Translations under genes and position numbers: made by a program
Assembly: GCF_900107925.1 (NCBI RefSeq)
Contig: NZ_FNUJ01000012.1
Coordinates: 1-64,000, forward strand
DNA: 64,000 bases
Source of the DNA: Amycolatopsis pretoriensis
Lineage (GTDB): Bacteria > Actinomycetota > Actinomycetes > Mycobacteriales > Pseudonocardiaceae
Reading direction: 5' to 3'
The notes under the pieces: model-generated
Told to the model about the DNA's origin: nothing
The model's input: the letters and a program-made list of their open reading frames with translations, nothing else
Database searches by the model: none
In this document: piece after piece, positions 22,822 through 31,102 of the stretch
Numbering within the stretch: the stretch's first letter is position 1
Layout of the letters: every line of letters starts with the position of its first letter

Positions 22822-24753
22822 GTGCGAAGAAGCTCCACCCTGCTCCTTTCGCTCGCGGTGGTGGGTGGCCTGACCGGCGCCCTGCCGGCGACGGCGTCCG
22901 CGCAGGGGCGTCAGGACATTCCGCAGTCGCACCCGTTGTGGGCGAACGCGCAGGCGAAGGTCGCCGACACGGCGCCCGCGTCCAAGCTGAGTTTCCGGGT
23001 CTACCTGAACCAGCGCGACAACGCCGGTGCCGAAGCGCTGGCCCAGGCCGTGTCCGATCCGGACAGCAAGACCTACCGCCAGTACCTCAGCCCCGACCAG
23101 GTGCGTGACCGCTTCGCCGCCAGCGACGCGACCGTGAACGCCGTCAAGGCGTGGCTGACCGGCAGCGGGTTCAGCATCGGCGACGTCCCGTCGAACCGCG
23201 CCTACGTCGAGGCCACCGGCACCGCCGACCAGACGCAGAAGGCGTTCGACGTCAAGCTGGCCAAGTACAAGGTCAAGGGCCAGACCCTCCGCGCCACCGA
23301 CAAGAACCTGTCGGTGCCCGCGAACCTGGCCAACGACGTCCTCGGCGTCGTCGGTGTCGACCAGGCGACCAACCTGTTCAAGCCCGACCACGCGACCGGC
23401 TCCGCGACGCCGGCCGACGTCCCGCCCGGCCCCGGTTTCCGCAACGCGCGGCCGTGCAGTGCCTACTACGGCGAGAAGATCGACACCACCGATCCCGCCT
23501 ACAACGGCAAGCACCTGCCCTACGCCCCCTGCGGCTACACCCCGGCGCAGCTGCGGTCGGCCTACGGCGTCGACAAGGTCGGCGCGGACGGCAAGGGCAC
23601 CACGATCGCCATCGTGGACGCGTTCGCCTCGCCGACGATCTACTCCGACGCGAGCACCTACGCGAAGAAGAACGACCCGCAGCACCCGCTGAAGCAGAGC
23701 CAGTTCAAGCAGCACGTGTTCCCGGCGAACCCGGTTCTCGAGCCGCCGGACCAGTGCGACGCGGCGGGCTGGTACGGCGAGGAGACCCTCGACGTCGAGG
23801 CCGCCCACGGTCTCGCGCCGGGCGCCGACATCCTGTACGTCGGCGGCGAGTCCTGCGAGGACAACGCTCTCGACGTGGCGCTGAACTACGTGATCGCCGG
23901 CCACAAGGCCGACATCGTGTCGAACTCCTACGGCGACACCGGCGAAGACATCCCGGCCGACGAGGTCAAGGTCTTCAACCAGATCTCGCTGCAGGCGGTG
24001 CTCGAGGGCATCGGCGTCTACTTCTCCTCGGGCGACAACGGTGACGAGGTCGCGCGCCTCGGCACGCCGTCGCCGGACTTCTCCGCCTCGGCGCCGTGGA
24101 TCACCGCGGTCGGCGGCACGTCCATCGCGATCGGCAAGGACGGCAAGCGGATCTTCGAGACCGGCTGGGAGACCAGCAAGTCGACGCTGACCAACGGCGT
24201 CTACGGCCCGGCGGCCTACACCAGCGGTTCCGGTGGCGGCACGAGCCGGCTGTTCGCGCAGCCCTTCTACCAGAAGGGTGTCGTGCCGGACGCGCTGGCG
24301 AAGAAGAACCAGACCGGCAACAACAAGGGCCGGGTCGTCCCCGACATCTCCGCGGTCGGTGACCCCAACACCGGCTTCCTGGTCGGCCAGACGCAGACCT
24401 TCCCGGACGGCGCCTACTACGACCAGTACCGGATCGGCGGCACGAGCCTCGCGTCGCCGGTGTTCGCCGGCATCATGGCGGTGGCCGACAGCTTCGACCA
24501 CTTCCACCACGGCTTCATCAACCCCGTGATCTACAAGCTGACCTCCCGGACCCCGGCGATCAGCGACGTGAAGCACGTGGACGCCGCGGTGGAGCGGGTC
24601 GACTACGCGAACTCGGTCGACGCTTCGGACGGTCTGCTCACCTCGGTGCGCACCCTCGACTACCAGGGCCTGACCATCCACACCACCCCCGGTTACGACG
24701 ACGTGACGGGTCTCGGCACGCCCAACGGGCTGCTGTTCCTGCTGCTCGTCTAG
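22822..24753 (+). CDS. Sedolisin (S53) serine-carboxyl protease, secreted zymogen
   Basis: 643 residues from a GTG at 22822 with GAGGGAG in front. A signal peptide (TLLLSLAVVGGLTGALPATASA) is followed by a pro-kumamolisin propeptide of about 170 residues (SDPDSKTYRQYLSPDQVRDR). The catalytic domain shows the S53 residues: glutamate and aspartate in WYGEETLDVEAAHGLAPGAD, an oxyanion aspartate in SNSYGDTGED, and the nucleophile serine in GGTSLASPVFAGI. A C-terminal calcium site is expected near YDDVTGLGTPNG. Such enzymes are acid-active extracellular endopeptidases that mature by self-cleavage. A strong hairpin follows directly after the stop. Confidence 0.93.
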   Translation: MRRSSTLLLSLAVVGGLTGALPATASAQGRQDIPQSHPLWANAQAKVADTAPASKLSFRVYLNQRDNAGAEALAQAVSDPDSKTYRQYLSPDQVRDRFAASDATVNAVKAWLTGSGFSIGDVPSNRAYVEATGTADQTQKAFDVKLAKYKVKGQTLRATDKNLSVPANLANDVLGVVGVDQATNLFKPDHATGSATPADVPPGPGFRNARPCSAYYGEKIDTTDPAYNGKHLPYAPCGYTPAQLRSAYGVDKVGADGKGTTIAIVDAFASPTIYSDASTYAKKNDPQHPLKQSQFKQHVFPANPVLEPPDQCDAAGWYGEETLDVEAAHGLAPGADILYVGGESCEDNALDVALNYVIAGHKADIVSNSYGDTGEDIPADEVKVFNQISLQAVLEGIGVYFSSGDNGDEVARLGTPSPDFSASAPWITAVGGTSIAIGKDGKRIFETGWETSKSTLTNGVYGPAAYTSGSGGGTSRLFAQPFYQKGVVPDALAKKNQTGNNKGRVVPDISAVGDPNTGFLVGQTQTFPDGAYYDQYRIGGTSLASPVFAGIMAVADSFDHFHHGFINPVIYKLTSRTPAISDVKHVDAAVERVDYANSVDASDGLLTSVRTLDYQGLTIHTTPGYDDVTGLGTPNGLLFLLLV

Positions 24754-24760
24754 GCCAAGT

Positions 24761-24802
24761 CCGTGAAGGGCACCCCCAGAGCCTTGGGGGTGCCCTTCAC
24801 GG
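24761..24802. terminator. Bidirectional hairpin, CGTGA-GGCA family
   Basis: Perfect 18-bp arms (CCGTGAAGGGCACCCCCA and its complement) with a 6-nt loop lie between the convergent stops at 24753 and 24806. Confidence 0.85.
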
Positions 24803-24805
24803 CGT

Positions 24806-26350
24806 TCAGGCCCCGAGCGGGATGACCGCGCTGACCGCGGTGCCGCCGTCGCCGCTGACCACGGCGAGTTCGCCGCCGAGCGCCTGGACGCGGTCGCGCA
24901 GGCCCGCCAGGCCCGTGCCGCCCTCGATGTCGGCGCCGCCGACGCCGGTGTCGGTGACCGCGACCCGCAGCTCGGTGCCCTCGACCGCGATCCGGACGTT
25001 CACGTGGTCGGTCTGCGCGTGCTTCAACGCGTTGGTCAGTGCCTCCGACGTCACGAAGTACGCCGTCGCCTCGACCGCCGAGTCGAGCCGGGGCACTGTA
25101 CCGACAGTCAGGGCCACTTCCATCGGGATCCGGTCGGCCAGCGACCGGACCGCCGCGACGAGCCCCGCCTCCGTCAGGATCGCCGGGCGGATGCCGCGGG
25201 CGAGCTCGCGCAGCTCGGTGATCGCCGTCTGCAGCTCGTCGACCGTGCCGGACAGCAGCGCCCGGACCTCGGTGGGCAGCGCCGGGCCGTACCGGCGGCC
25301 GGCCATCCGCAGCAGCAGCACGACACTGACCAGCCGCTGCTGGGCGCCGTCGTGCAGGTCGCGTTCCAGGCGGCGGCGCTCCTCGTCGCCGGCGGCGACG
25401 AGCCGGGCGCGCGACGCGCGGACCTCGGCCAGCCGCTGCTCCAGCTCCGCGGTGAGCCGCTGGTTGTCGAGCACCAGCCCGGCGGCCGCGTTGAGCGCGT
25501 CGATCGAGCGGCTGTCCTTCCACACCTCGTCGTCCTGCACCAGCGCCGCCAGGCCGGTGCCGTCGCGCTCCAGCAGCAGCCGGATCATCTCGGCGTTGCC
25601 GACGCGGGCGCGCAGTACGCCGGCCAGGAACGCCAGCGGCCACAGGCAGAACAGGACGCGGTAGACCTGCAGCAGCGGCTCCGCCAGCGGGTGGCCGTCG
25701 CCGAGCGCGGTGCCGGCGCCGGACGCGAGCGCGCCGAACAACGCGATCGCGATCACCGGGGACAACAGCCGCCGCTGCGGCAGCTGCCCGGTCAGCCACC
25801 GGTAGAGGAGCACGACGATCACGCCGGCGCTGATCGCCGTGGCCGCGAGCTCCAGCACGCGGTCGGCGAACACGCCGCTCGCCGGGTTCGTCGAGATCGC
25901 CAGGAGGTCGCGCGGGTCGTCGCTGACCAGCAGCCCGAGCACGCCCAGCGCGAACACGACCAGGTAGGCCCCGGTGACGAGCAGCCGTTCCCACCGCGAC
26001 CGCAGCCGGCCGTGCGGGAACGCGAGCACGAGGTGCGCGATCACCGGGCTGGACGCGGCGCGCAGCGGCACGGCGATCGTGTACAGCACCGGGCTGCGCG
26101 TGAACTGCAGGTCTTCGAGGAACACGGCGATCCCGGCGAGCGCGATGAGCACGCCGATCGGGTTGGCCGGGCGTCGCACGTGCGCGACCGCGCCGGCCAG
26201 CAGGAACAGGAACCCGGTCGCGGTGCTGAGCGCCGTGTCGAGCGCGGAGTGGCTGCCTTCGCCCGCCTTCAGGGTCAACGCGGTGACGCCGAGCGCGAAA
26301 CCGGCGGCCAGCAGGCCGGTCATCGCGAGCGTCCGCGGGTGCTGCACCAC
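24806..26350 (-). CDS. NarL-class sensor histidine kinase, multi-span membrane sensor
   Basis: 514 residues from a GTG at 26350 behind GGGAGGC. The N-terminal half has about seven hydrophobic segments (within residues 8-245). Then come a coiled linker (TAELEQRLAEVRASRARLVA), a HisKA_3 phosphoacceptor region (EERRRLERDLHDGAQQRLV, histidine in RDLHDGAQQ), and an ATPase domain (SEALTNALKHAQ, VAVTDTGVGGADI, GTGLAGLRDRVQALGG). It should phosphorylate a LuxR-type response regulator. None is adjacent, so it is an orphan kinase here. The signal is unknown; the divergent NCS1 permease could be functionally linked. Confidence 0.9.
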   Translation of the reverse strand: MVQHPRTLAMTGLLAAGFALGVTALTLKAGEGSHSALDTALSTATGFLFLLAGAVAHVRRPANPIGVLIALAGIAVFLEDLQFTRSPVLYTIAVPLRAASSPVIAHLVLAFPHGRLRSRWERLLVTGAYLVVFALGVLGLLVSDDPRDLLAISTNPASGVFADRVLELAATAISAGVIVVLLYRWLTGQLPQRRLLSPVIAIALFGALASGAGTALGDGHPLAEPLLQVYRVLFCLWPLAFLAGVLRARVGNAEMIRLLLERDGTGLAALVQDDEVWKDSRSIDALNAAAGLVLDNQRLTAELEQRLAEVRASRARLVAAGDEERRRLERDLHDGAQQRLVSVVLLLRMAGRRYGPALPTEVRALLSGTVDELQTAITELRELARGIRPAILTEAGLVAAVRSLADRIPMEVALTVGTVPRLDSAVEATAYFVTSEALTNALKHAQTDHVNVRIAVEGTELRVAVTDTGVGGADIEGGTGLAGLRDRVQALGGELAVVSGDGGTAVSAVIPLGA

Positions 26351-26497
26351 GCAAGCCTCCCGGTGTCCGCTCGCCGGGCAATTCTGGCGGGTGTGTGGAG
26401 CGGTCCGGCAGCGGCTAACCGTGATTCGCCCGTTCGGGCCGTCGCGTTACACCACGCGGGCGCGCTTTAGGGTGATCTGCGGACAGGAGGTGCGCAC

Positions 26498-27859
26498 ATG
26501 AGCGGACTGGGTGCCGAGGTCTTCGGCGGGCGGATGCCCACCGGCGGACGTGACCTGGCGATCGAGACCCACGGCATCAAGCCGGTTCCGGAGGGCAACC
26601 GGTTCGGGCGCCCGTGGCGGCTGTTCAGCGTCTGGTTCGCGCCGAACCTGACCATGACGGCGGTGTTCACCGGCACGCTCGCGGCGTCGCTCGGCCTCGG
26701 GTTCTGGACGGGTCTGGCCGCGATGCTCGCCGGGACCGTGCTGGGGTCGCTGCCGGTGGCCTACCTCTCGACGTGGGGGCCGCGCACGGGCACCGGCCAG
26801 CTGCCCCTGGCCCGCCTGCCCTTCGGCGGCGGGGTGGTGCTGCCCGGGCTCGTCCAGTGGCTCGGCTCGATCGCCTGGGACGCGCTGGTCGGCCTGTTCG
26901 GCGGCGAGGCACTGGCCGAGCTGACCGGGCTGCCGTTCTGGGCCGCCGTGCTGATCGTGCTGGTGCTGCAGTGCGCGCTCGGTGTGTTCGGCTACGCGCT
27001 GATCCACCGCGTGCAGGCGGTGATGAGCGTGCTGCTGGTGCTCGCGTTCGCCGCGCTGGCCGTGAAGGTCCTTTCCGGACACCCGATCGCCGCCGCGAAC
27101 ACGGCTTCGGATGCCGACCTCGCCGGCGGGATCGTGCTGTTCACGACGATCACCCTGTCGCTGGCGATCTCCTGGGCGCCGTACGCGTCGGACTTCAGCC
27201 GCTACCTGCCCGTTTCGACGTCGTCGAGGTCGGTGTTCTGGGCGACGTTGCTCGGCCTCGTCGCTTCCTACGCCATCGGCGAGGGCCTCGGGCTCGCGCT
27301 GGGGTCGTCGCTGGGCGACCAGACGGCGGCGGGTGTCGCGCACCTGCTCGGCGGCGGTTTCCTGGGCGCGCTCGCGCTGGCGGTGATCGCGCTCGCGGCG
27401 GTGTCGTCGAACGCGATGAACGACTACAGCGGCTCGCTCGCCCTGCAGACCGTCGGTGTCCGCCTGCGGCGCCCGGTGTCGGCGGTGGTCGTCACGGTGC
27501 TGGCGTTCGCGCTGATCCTCTGGATGCACAGCGGCGACCTGTCGGCGAAGTTCGAGAACGTCCTGCTGTTCGTGAGCTACTGGATCCCGCCATTCCTCGG
27601 CGTGGTCGTCCCGGACTGGCTCGCGCGCACCCGCGGCGGGCGGCGCGTGGACGTCCTGGCGTCGACGTCCGTGCGGCCGTGGGCGGCGCTCGTGGCGTTC
27701 GTGGTGGGATTCGGTGCGGCGGTGCCGTTCATGAACACGTCCCTCTACACTGGACCGGTCGCGGCGGCGCTGCACGGCGCGGACCTCGCGTACTACGTCG
27801 GGCTCGTCGTTTCGCTGGCAGCGTATTTCCTGCTCCGGCGCCGAGTTGACCTCAAGTAA
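26498..27859 (+). CDS. NCS1-family purine/cytosine-type permease
   Basis: 453 residues and about 12 transmembrane segments. The start has AGGAGGTG at ideal spacing. The N-terminal GIKPVPEGNRFGRPWRLFSV, the WFAPNLTM block in the first membrane helix, and WAPYASDFSRYLP are typical of nucleobase-cation symporter-1 proteins for cytosine, purines, hydantoins or thiamine precursors. The exact substrate cannot be read. It is divergent from the histidine kinase. The last codons overlap a MerR-type promoter for the next gene. Confidence 0.85.
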   Translation: MSGLGAEVFGGRMPTGGRDLAIETHGIKPVPEGNRFGRPWRLFSVWFAPNLTMTAVFTGTLAASLGLGFWTGLAAMLAGTVLGSLPVAYLSTWGPRTGTGQLPLARLPFGGGVVLPGLVQWLGSIAWDALVGLFGGEALAELTGLPFWAAVLIVLVLQCALGVFGYALIHRVQAVMSVLLVLAFAALAVKVLSGHPIAAANTASDADLAGGIVLFTTITLSLAISWAPYASDFSRYLPVSTSSRSVFWATLLGLVASYAIGEGLGLALGSSLGDQTAAGVAHLLGGGFLGALALAVIALAAVSSNAMNDYSGSLALQTVGVRLRRPVSAVVVTVLAFALILWMHSGDLSAKFENVLLFVSYWIPPFLGVVVPDWLARTRGGRRVDVLASTSVRPWAALVAFVVGFGAAVPFMNTSLYTGPVAAALHGADLAYYVGLVVSLAAYFLLRRRVDLK

Positions 27860-27875
27860 CGTAGAGGTTTAACGA
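27846..27875 (+). promoter_or_regulatory. MerR/SoxR-type promoter-operator
   Basis: A TTGACC -35 overlaps the dyad ACCTCAAGTAACGTAGAGGT (27849-27868), which matches 16 of 20 positions of the SoxR-type box ACCTCAAGTTAACTTGAGGT. A -10-like TAACGA follows with an 18-19 bp spacing, the long spacer typical of MerR-family control. It lies across the permease stop codon and drives the SDR gene. Confidence 0.55.
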
Positions 27876-27903
27876 TGGTGTGGTACCCCTCGAAGGAGGA
27901 ACC

Positions 27904-28575
27904 ATGCCAACCGCACTCGTCACCGGAGCTTCCGCGGGCCTGGGCCGCGCCCTGGCCGCCGCCCTGGTGAGTCGCAAGTGGACGGTCGTCGGCGACGGCC
28001 GGGACGCGGCCGCGCTTTCGGCCGCCGCCGCGGAAATCGGCTTCACGGCGATTCCCGGCGACGTCGCCGACCCCGGCCACCGCGCGTCACTGGCCGAAGC
28101 GTGTCCATCGCTGGAACTGCTCGTCAACAACGCCAGTTCCCTGGGCGTGAGCCCGCTGCCGCCGCTGGGTGGCTATCCGCCGGCGGAACTGGAAAACGTC
28201 TACCGCGTCAACGTTTTCGCGCCGCTCGCGTTGACGCAGCTGCTGCTGCCCGCGTTGACGTCCGCGCGGGGCACGATCATCGACATCAGCTCGGACGCGG
28301 CGGTCGAACCGTACGAGGGCTGGGGCGGCTACGGCTCGTCGAAGGCCGCGCTCGACCAGGTCACGGCGGTGCTGGGCGCGGAGAACCCGGAGCTGGCGGT
28401 GTACGCGGTCGACCCGGGCGACCTGCGCACGGCGATGCACCAGCGCGCGTTCCCGGGCGAGGACATCTCGGACCGGCCGCTGCCGTCGTCGGCGGTCCCG
28501 GCGTTCCTGCGGCTGCTGGACGAACGCCCGCCGAGCGGCCGCTACCGCGCAGCGGACCTCCTGGTGGCGGCATGA
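27904..28575 (+). CDS. Short-chain dehydrogenase/reductase
   Basis: 223 residues from the ATG at 27904, preceded by GAAGGAGGAA. The Rossmann motif TGASAGLG, the NNAS motif (LLVNNASS), the catalytic serine region (IIDISSDAAV) and the Y-x3-K pair (GGYGSSKAAL) are all present, so it is a catalytically intact classical SDR, slightly shorter than the usual 250 residues. The substrate is unknown. The next gene starts inside its stop (ATGA), so the two are translationally coupled. A MerR-type box upstream suggests induction by redox-active or electrophilic compounds. Confidence 0.9.
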   Translation: MPTALVTGASAGLGRALAAALVSRKWTVVGDGRDAAALSAAAAEIGFTAIPGDVADPGHRASLAEACPSLELLVNNASSLGVSPLPPLGGYPPAELENVYRVNVFAPLALTQLLLPALTSARGTIIDISSDAAVEPYEGWGGYGSSKAALDQVTAVLGAENPELAVYAVDPGDLRTAMHQRAFPGEDISDRPLPSSAVPAFLRLLDERPPSGRYRAADLLVAA

Positions 28576-29570
28576 ACATCCGCTTCGACCTGCCCGCGGA
28601 GCTGTCGGCGTCGGCCCCACCGGAGGCCCGGGGGGTGGCGCGCGACGGGGTCCGCCTGCTGGTCGCGTCGCCCGCGGGAGTCCACCATTCGGTGTTCTCG
28701 TCACTGGGCTCGTTCCTGTCCGCCGGTGACCTACTGGTGGTCAACACATCGGGAACATTGCCGGCAGCGGTGGACGCGGTCCGCGACGGGCGCCCGATCG
28801 CGGTCCACTTTTCGACCGCGCTCGACGACGGTTCGTGGATCGTGGAACTGCGCGCTCCCGGAGGTCCGTTGCTCGACGGCCGCGCGGGAGAACTGGTGTC
28901 ATTGCCCGGCGGAGCGTCACTGACGCTGCAGGCGCCGTTCGCCCCGGGGTCCCGGCGGTTGTGGCGGGCGACGGTGTCGGTGCCGGTCCAGGGCTTCCTG
29001 GCCTCGGCCGGCCGGCCGATCCGCTATGGGTACGTGCCGGGCGAGTGGCCGCTTTCGGACTACCAGACGGTGTTCGCGCGCGAGCCGGGAAGCGCGGAGA
29101 TGCCCTCGGCGGCGCGGCCGTTCACCGCGTCACTGGTGACGCGGCTGGTCTCGGACGGGGTGCTGTTCGCGCCGCTGGTGCTGCACACGGGGGTGTCGTC
29201 ACCGGAGGCGGGCGAGCCACCGCAGGCGGAGCGCTACCGGGTCCCACCGACGACGGCGGCGCTGGTGTCGTGGGTCCGTTCGCAAGGAGGCCGCGTGATC
29301 GCGGTGGGCACGACGGCGGCCCGGGCCCTGGAGTCGGCGGCTCAGCTCGGCACGGCGTCCGGCTGGACGAACTTGGTGCTGGGGCCGGAGAGGCCGGCCC
29401 GGGTGGTGGACGGAATCGTGACGGGCCTGCACGCCCCGGACGCATCCCACTTGCTGCTGCTGGAGGCGGTGGCCGGCCGCGAGCTGGTCCAGCGCGCGTA
29501 CGACGCGGCGGTGGAGCGGAAGTACCTGTGGCACGAGTTCGGCGACGTGTCACTGCTGCTGCGCCGCTGA
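28572..29570 (+). CDS. queA: QueA-like S-adenosylmethionine:tRNA ribosyltransferase-isomerase
   Basis: 332 residues beginning at the ATG that overlaps the SDR stop. The QueA family is recognised by FDLPAELSASAPPEARG at the start, GDLLVVNTSGTLPA, GRPIRYGYVPGEWPLSDYQT, FAPLVLHTGVSS and IVTGLHAPDASHLLLL. QueA transfers and isomerises the ribosyl group of SAM onto 7-aminomethyl-7-deazaguanine in tRNA during queuosine synthesis. The typical length is 340-356 residues. No tgt, queG or preQ1 genes are nearby and many actinomycetes lack the pathway, so this may be a divergent paralogue acting on another substrate. The pairing with an SDR is unusual. Confidence 0.8.
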   Translation: MNIRFDLPAELSASAPPEARGVARDGVRLLVASPAGVHHSVFSSLGSFLSAGDLLVVNTSGTLPAAVDAVRDGRPIAVHFSTALDDGSWIVELRAPGGPLLDGRAGELVSLPGGASLTLQAPFAPGSRRLWRATVSVPVQGFLASAGRPIRYGYVPGEWPLSDYQTVFAREPGSAEMPSAARPFTASLVTRLVSDGVLFAPLVLHTGVSSPEAGEPPQAERYRVPPTTAALVSWVRSQGGRVIAVGTTAARALESAAQLGTASGWTNLVLGPERPARVVDGIVTGLHAPDASHLLLLEAVAGRELVQRAYDAAVERKYLWHEFGDVSLLLRR

Positions 29571-30097
29571 CCACGTCGCTGGCCGCCGCTGACCGCCGCC
29601 GCCCCGACACCAAGACCCCGCCCTCCCTGGGGGCCTGCCCGCTTCCAGCGTATCGGGCGGGTCCGACGAAAAGCCGGCTGAAGCCACTGCCCGGGCGTAC
29701 TTGTCCACATCACGCCCGGGCTGTGGACAGCCGCTGGAGGCCGCCCCCGGTTCCCCGAAGGGCTGCTGGAGCCGCTCCCGGTTGCGCGAATGGCCGCTGG
29801 AAGCCGCCCCGGTTCCGGGAACGGCTGCCGGAGGCCGCCCCCGGGTTCCGCGAAGGGCCGCTGGAGGCCGCCGCCGGTTTCGGGAACGGCTGCTGGAGGC
29901 CGCCCCGGGTTGCGCGAACGGCTGCTGGAGGCCGCCGCCGGTTCCGTGAACGGCTGCTGGAAGCCGCTTCCGGTTGCGCGAAGGGCTGCTGGAGGCCGCC
30001 CCGGGTTCCGCGAAGGGCCGCTGGAGGCCGCCCCGGGTTCCGCGAACGGCTGCTGGAGGCCGCCTCCGAGTTCCGCGAACGGCCGCCGGAAGCCGCC
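29571..30097. other. Non-coding region with DnaA-box pair and tandem repeats
   Basis: The 527 bp between the QueA-like stop and the convergent membrane gene hold a pair of opposed DnaA-box-like nonamers (29701-29730) and twelve 31-33 bp tandem repeats (29731-30098). Long frames on both strands cross it, but the repeat period is not a multiple of three, so peptide repeats would change frame. I regard it as non-coding. Confidence 0.7.
29701..29730. promoter_or_regulatory. Opposed DnaA-box-like nonamers
   Basis: TTGTCCACA (29701-29709) equals the preferred actinomycete DnaA box. TGTGGACAG (29722-29730) is a one-mismatch copy in the opposite orientation. Together they also form a TGTCCAC/GTGGACA inverted repeat around a GC-rich loop. 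Two boxes alone do not make an origin; the site could titrate DnaA or be chance. Confidence 0.4.
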
Positions 30098-30098
30098 C
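29731..30098. repeat. Tandem array of twelve ~32-bp repeats
   Basis: Units begin at 29731, 29763, 29794, 29825, 29858, 29890, 29922, 29954, 29986, 30018, 30050 and 30083 (the last partial), a period of 31-33 bp. Each reads close to CTGCTGGAGGCCGCC, then CCGGGTTCCGCGAACGG. Every unit contains a GTT-N(3-4)-GAAC type dyad. Sequence varies throughout the unit and there are no conserved repeats with unique spacers, so it is a degenerate minisatellite and not CRISPR. It ends at the stop codon of the convergent membrane gene. Confidence 0.9.
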
Positions 30099-30481
30099 TA
30101 GTTCCGCGCCTCTTCCCGTCGCCGCGAGCGCAGCAGCCCGAACCCGGCCACCACCGCGATCCCGAACCCGACCCCGGTCACCACCGAAGCCACCAAACTC
30201 GCGGTAGCCGTGGCCAACCCGAAAGCCCCACCCAGGTAAACCGGGATGCTCACCGCCACCGGCAGCCAGTTCCGCAGTGCGAAGGCGCGGTCCGACGCCA
30301 GCCACAGCACCAGCGTCACCGCCGCCCCGGTCAGCACCGGGATCGCCCACACCACCAGGCTCGTCACCGCGTCCATGCCGAGTGACCTGAACCACTCGAA
30401 CGTCGCCTGGCCCATCCCGATGAACAGCACGACCAGCGCCACGCGGACGCCGGTGGCTCCCTGGCCCCGTCGGCTCGTCAT
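30098..30481 (-). CDS. Small membrane protein, four predicted spans
   Basis: 127 residues from an ATG at 30481 with GGGAGGGGAA in front. Four hydrophobic segments (about residues 12-28, 40-60, 70-88 and 95-115) are joined by short loops, and the C-terminus is basic (LLRSRRREEARN). I do not recognise the family. It lies 27 bp after a gene for another small four-span protein of similar size, and the two probably form one operon driven by the promoter at 30976-31004. The tandem repeat array begins at its stop codon and would make up the 3' end of the transcript. Confidence 0.7.
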   Translation of the reverse strand: MTSRRGQGATGVRVALVVLFIGMGQATFEWFRSLGMDAVTSLVVWAIPVLTGAAVTLVLWLASDRAFALRNWLPVAVSIPVYLGGAFGLATATASLVASVVTGVGFGIAVVAGFGLLRSRRREEARN

Positions 30482-30508
30482 GTTCCCCTCCCGGATTCGT
30501 CGTCACTC

Positions 30509-30919
30509 CTACCACGTTCGGGTGACAGGGGAGGTTGCCTCCGTGCGCCGGACGGTTCGCCACCGCGCCGCCGCGAGCAGCAGGAAGATCACCAGCGGGA
30601 CGGCCGTGAAGACGAGCACGAAAGTGTGACCCCTGGAGGCCGACCCGGTGACCAGGCCGCACAGCCCGAGGACGGTGGCCGGGGCCGCCAGGCCGAGCAG
30701 CGGGACCGCCAGGCGGGCCGGGCGCTTCCCCGTCCGCCACCAATGCAGGAATCCGCCTGCCAGGCCGAGCAAGGTCAGGCCGGTGACCAGCACCACAGCC
30801 GGCCACTCGCCCACACCGAGCGTGCTCAGCCAGTCGGCTCCGATCGGCCCGAGCGCGCAGCCCGCCCACACCGCGAACGACACCAGGACCACGAGCCGGA
30901 TCTCGGCGACCGTCTTCAT
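30509..30919 (-). CDS. Small membrane protein, four predicted spans
   Basis: 136 residues from an ATG at 30919 behind GAGGGGG. Hydrophobic segments lie at about 8-25, 40-58, 70-90 and 98-118, with a cytoplasmic-looking basic tail (ARWRTVRRTEATS). No family is recognised. It is the first gene of a two-gene operon with the next small membrane protein. A near-consensus promoter stands about 57-85 bp upstream. Confidence 0.7.
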   Translation of the reverse strand: MKTVAEIRLVVLVSFAVWAGCALGPIGADWLSTLGVGEWPAVVLVTGLTLLGLAGGFLHWWRTGKRPARLAVPLLGLAAPATVLGLCGLVTGSASRGHTFVLVFTAVPLVIFLLLAAARWRTVRRTEATSPVTRTW

Positions 30920-30975
30920 CCGTTCCCCCTCTTGAAGTCGTCGAGAGCACCACGCGCGAGCGGGCCGGATGGTTG

Positions 30976-31004
30976 CTTTAAGCGCACCCCGAGACCGATG
31001 TCAA
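30976..31004 (-). promoter_or_regulatory. Near-consensus sigma-70 promoter
   Basis: On the minus strand TTGACA (31004-30999) and TTAAAG (30981-30976) are separated by exactly 17 bp. This is one of the best housekeeping-type promoters in the window and would give a leader of about 50 nt for the gene at 30919. Confidence 0.7.
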
Positions 31005-31102
31005 GGAATCTCAGCCGATTTCCCGGGATGCGGATGGCTATGCGCCTGAGTGGGTGACCGTGCGAACCTCGCCCCGACACCGACCCGAAAGGCGACGCCG
31101 AC

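Noticed and set aside
29731-30098. Regular ~32-bp repeats considered as a CRISPR array.
   Set aside because: Units are contiguous, vary throughout and have no unique spacers; there are no cas genes.
29550-30953. Long open frame on the minus strand across the tandem repeats and two small membrane genes.
   Set aside because: It runs through real genes in another frame, its peptide is low-complexity, and the repeat period is not a multiple of three.
30919-31010. GCAACC and GGTGCT words on the minus strand suggested a SAM-I riboswitch core upstream of the small membrane genes.
   Set aside because: The GCAACC word lies at or before the predicted transcription start of the TTGACA-N17-TTAAAG promoter, and no P1/P2 helices or other S-box core elements are present.
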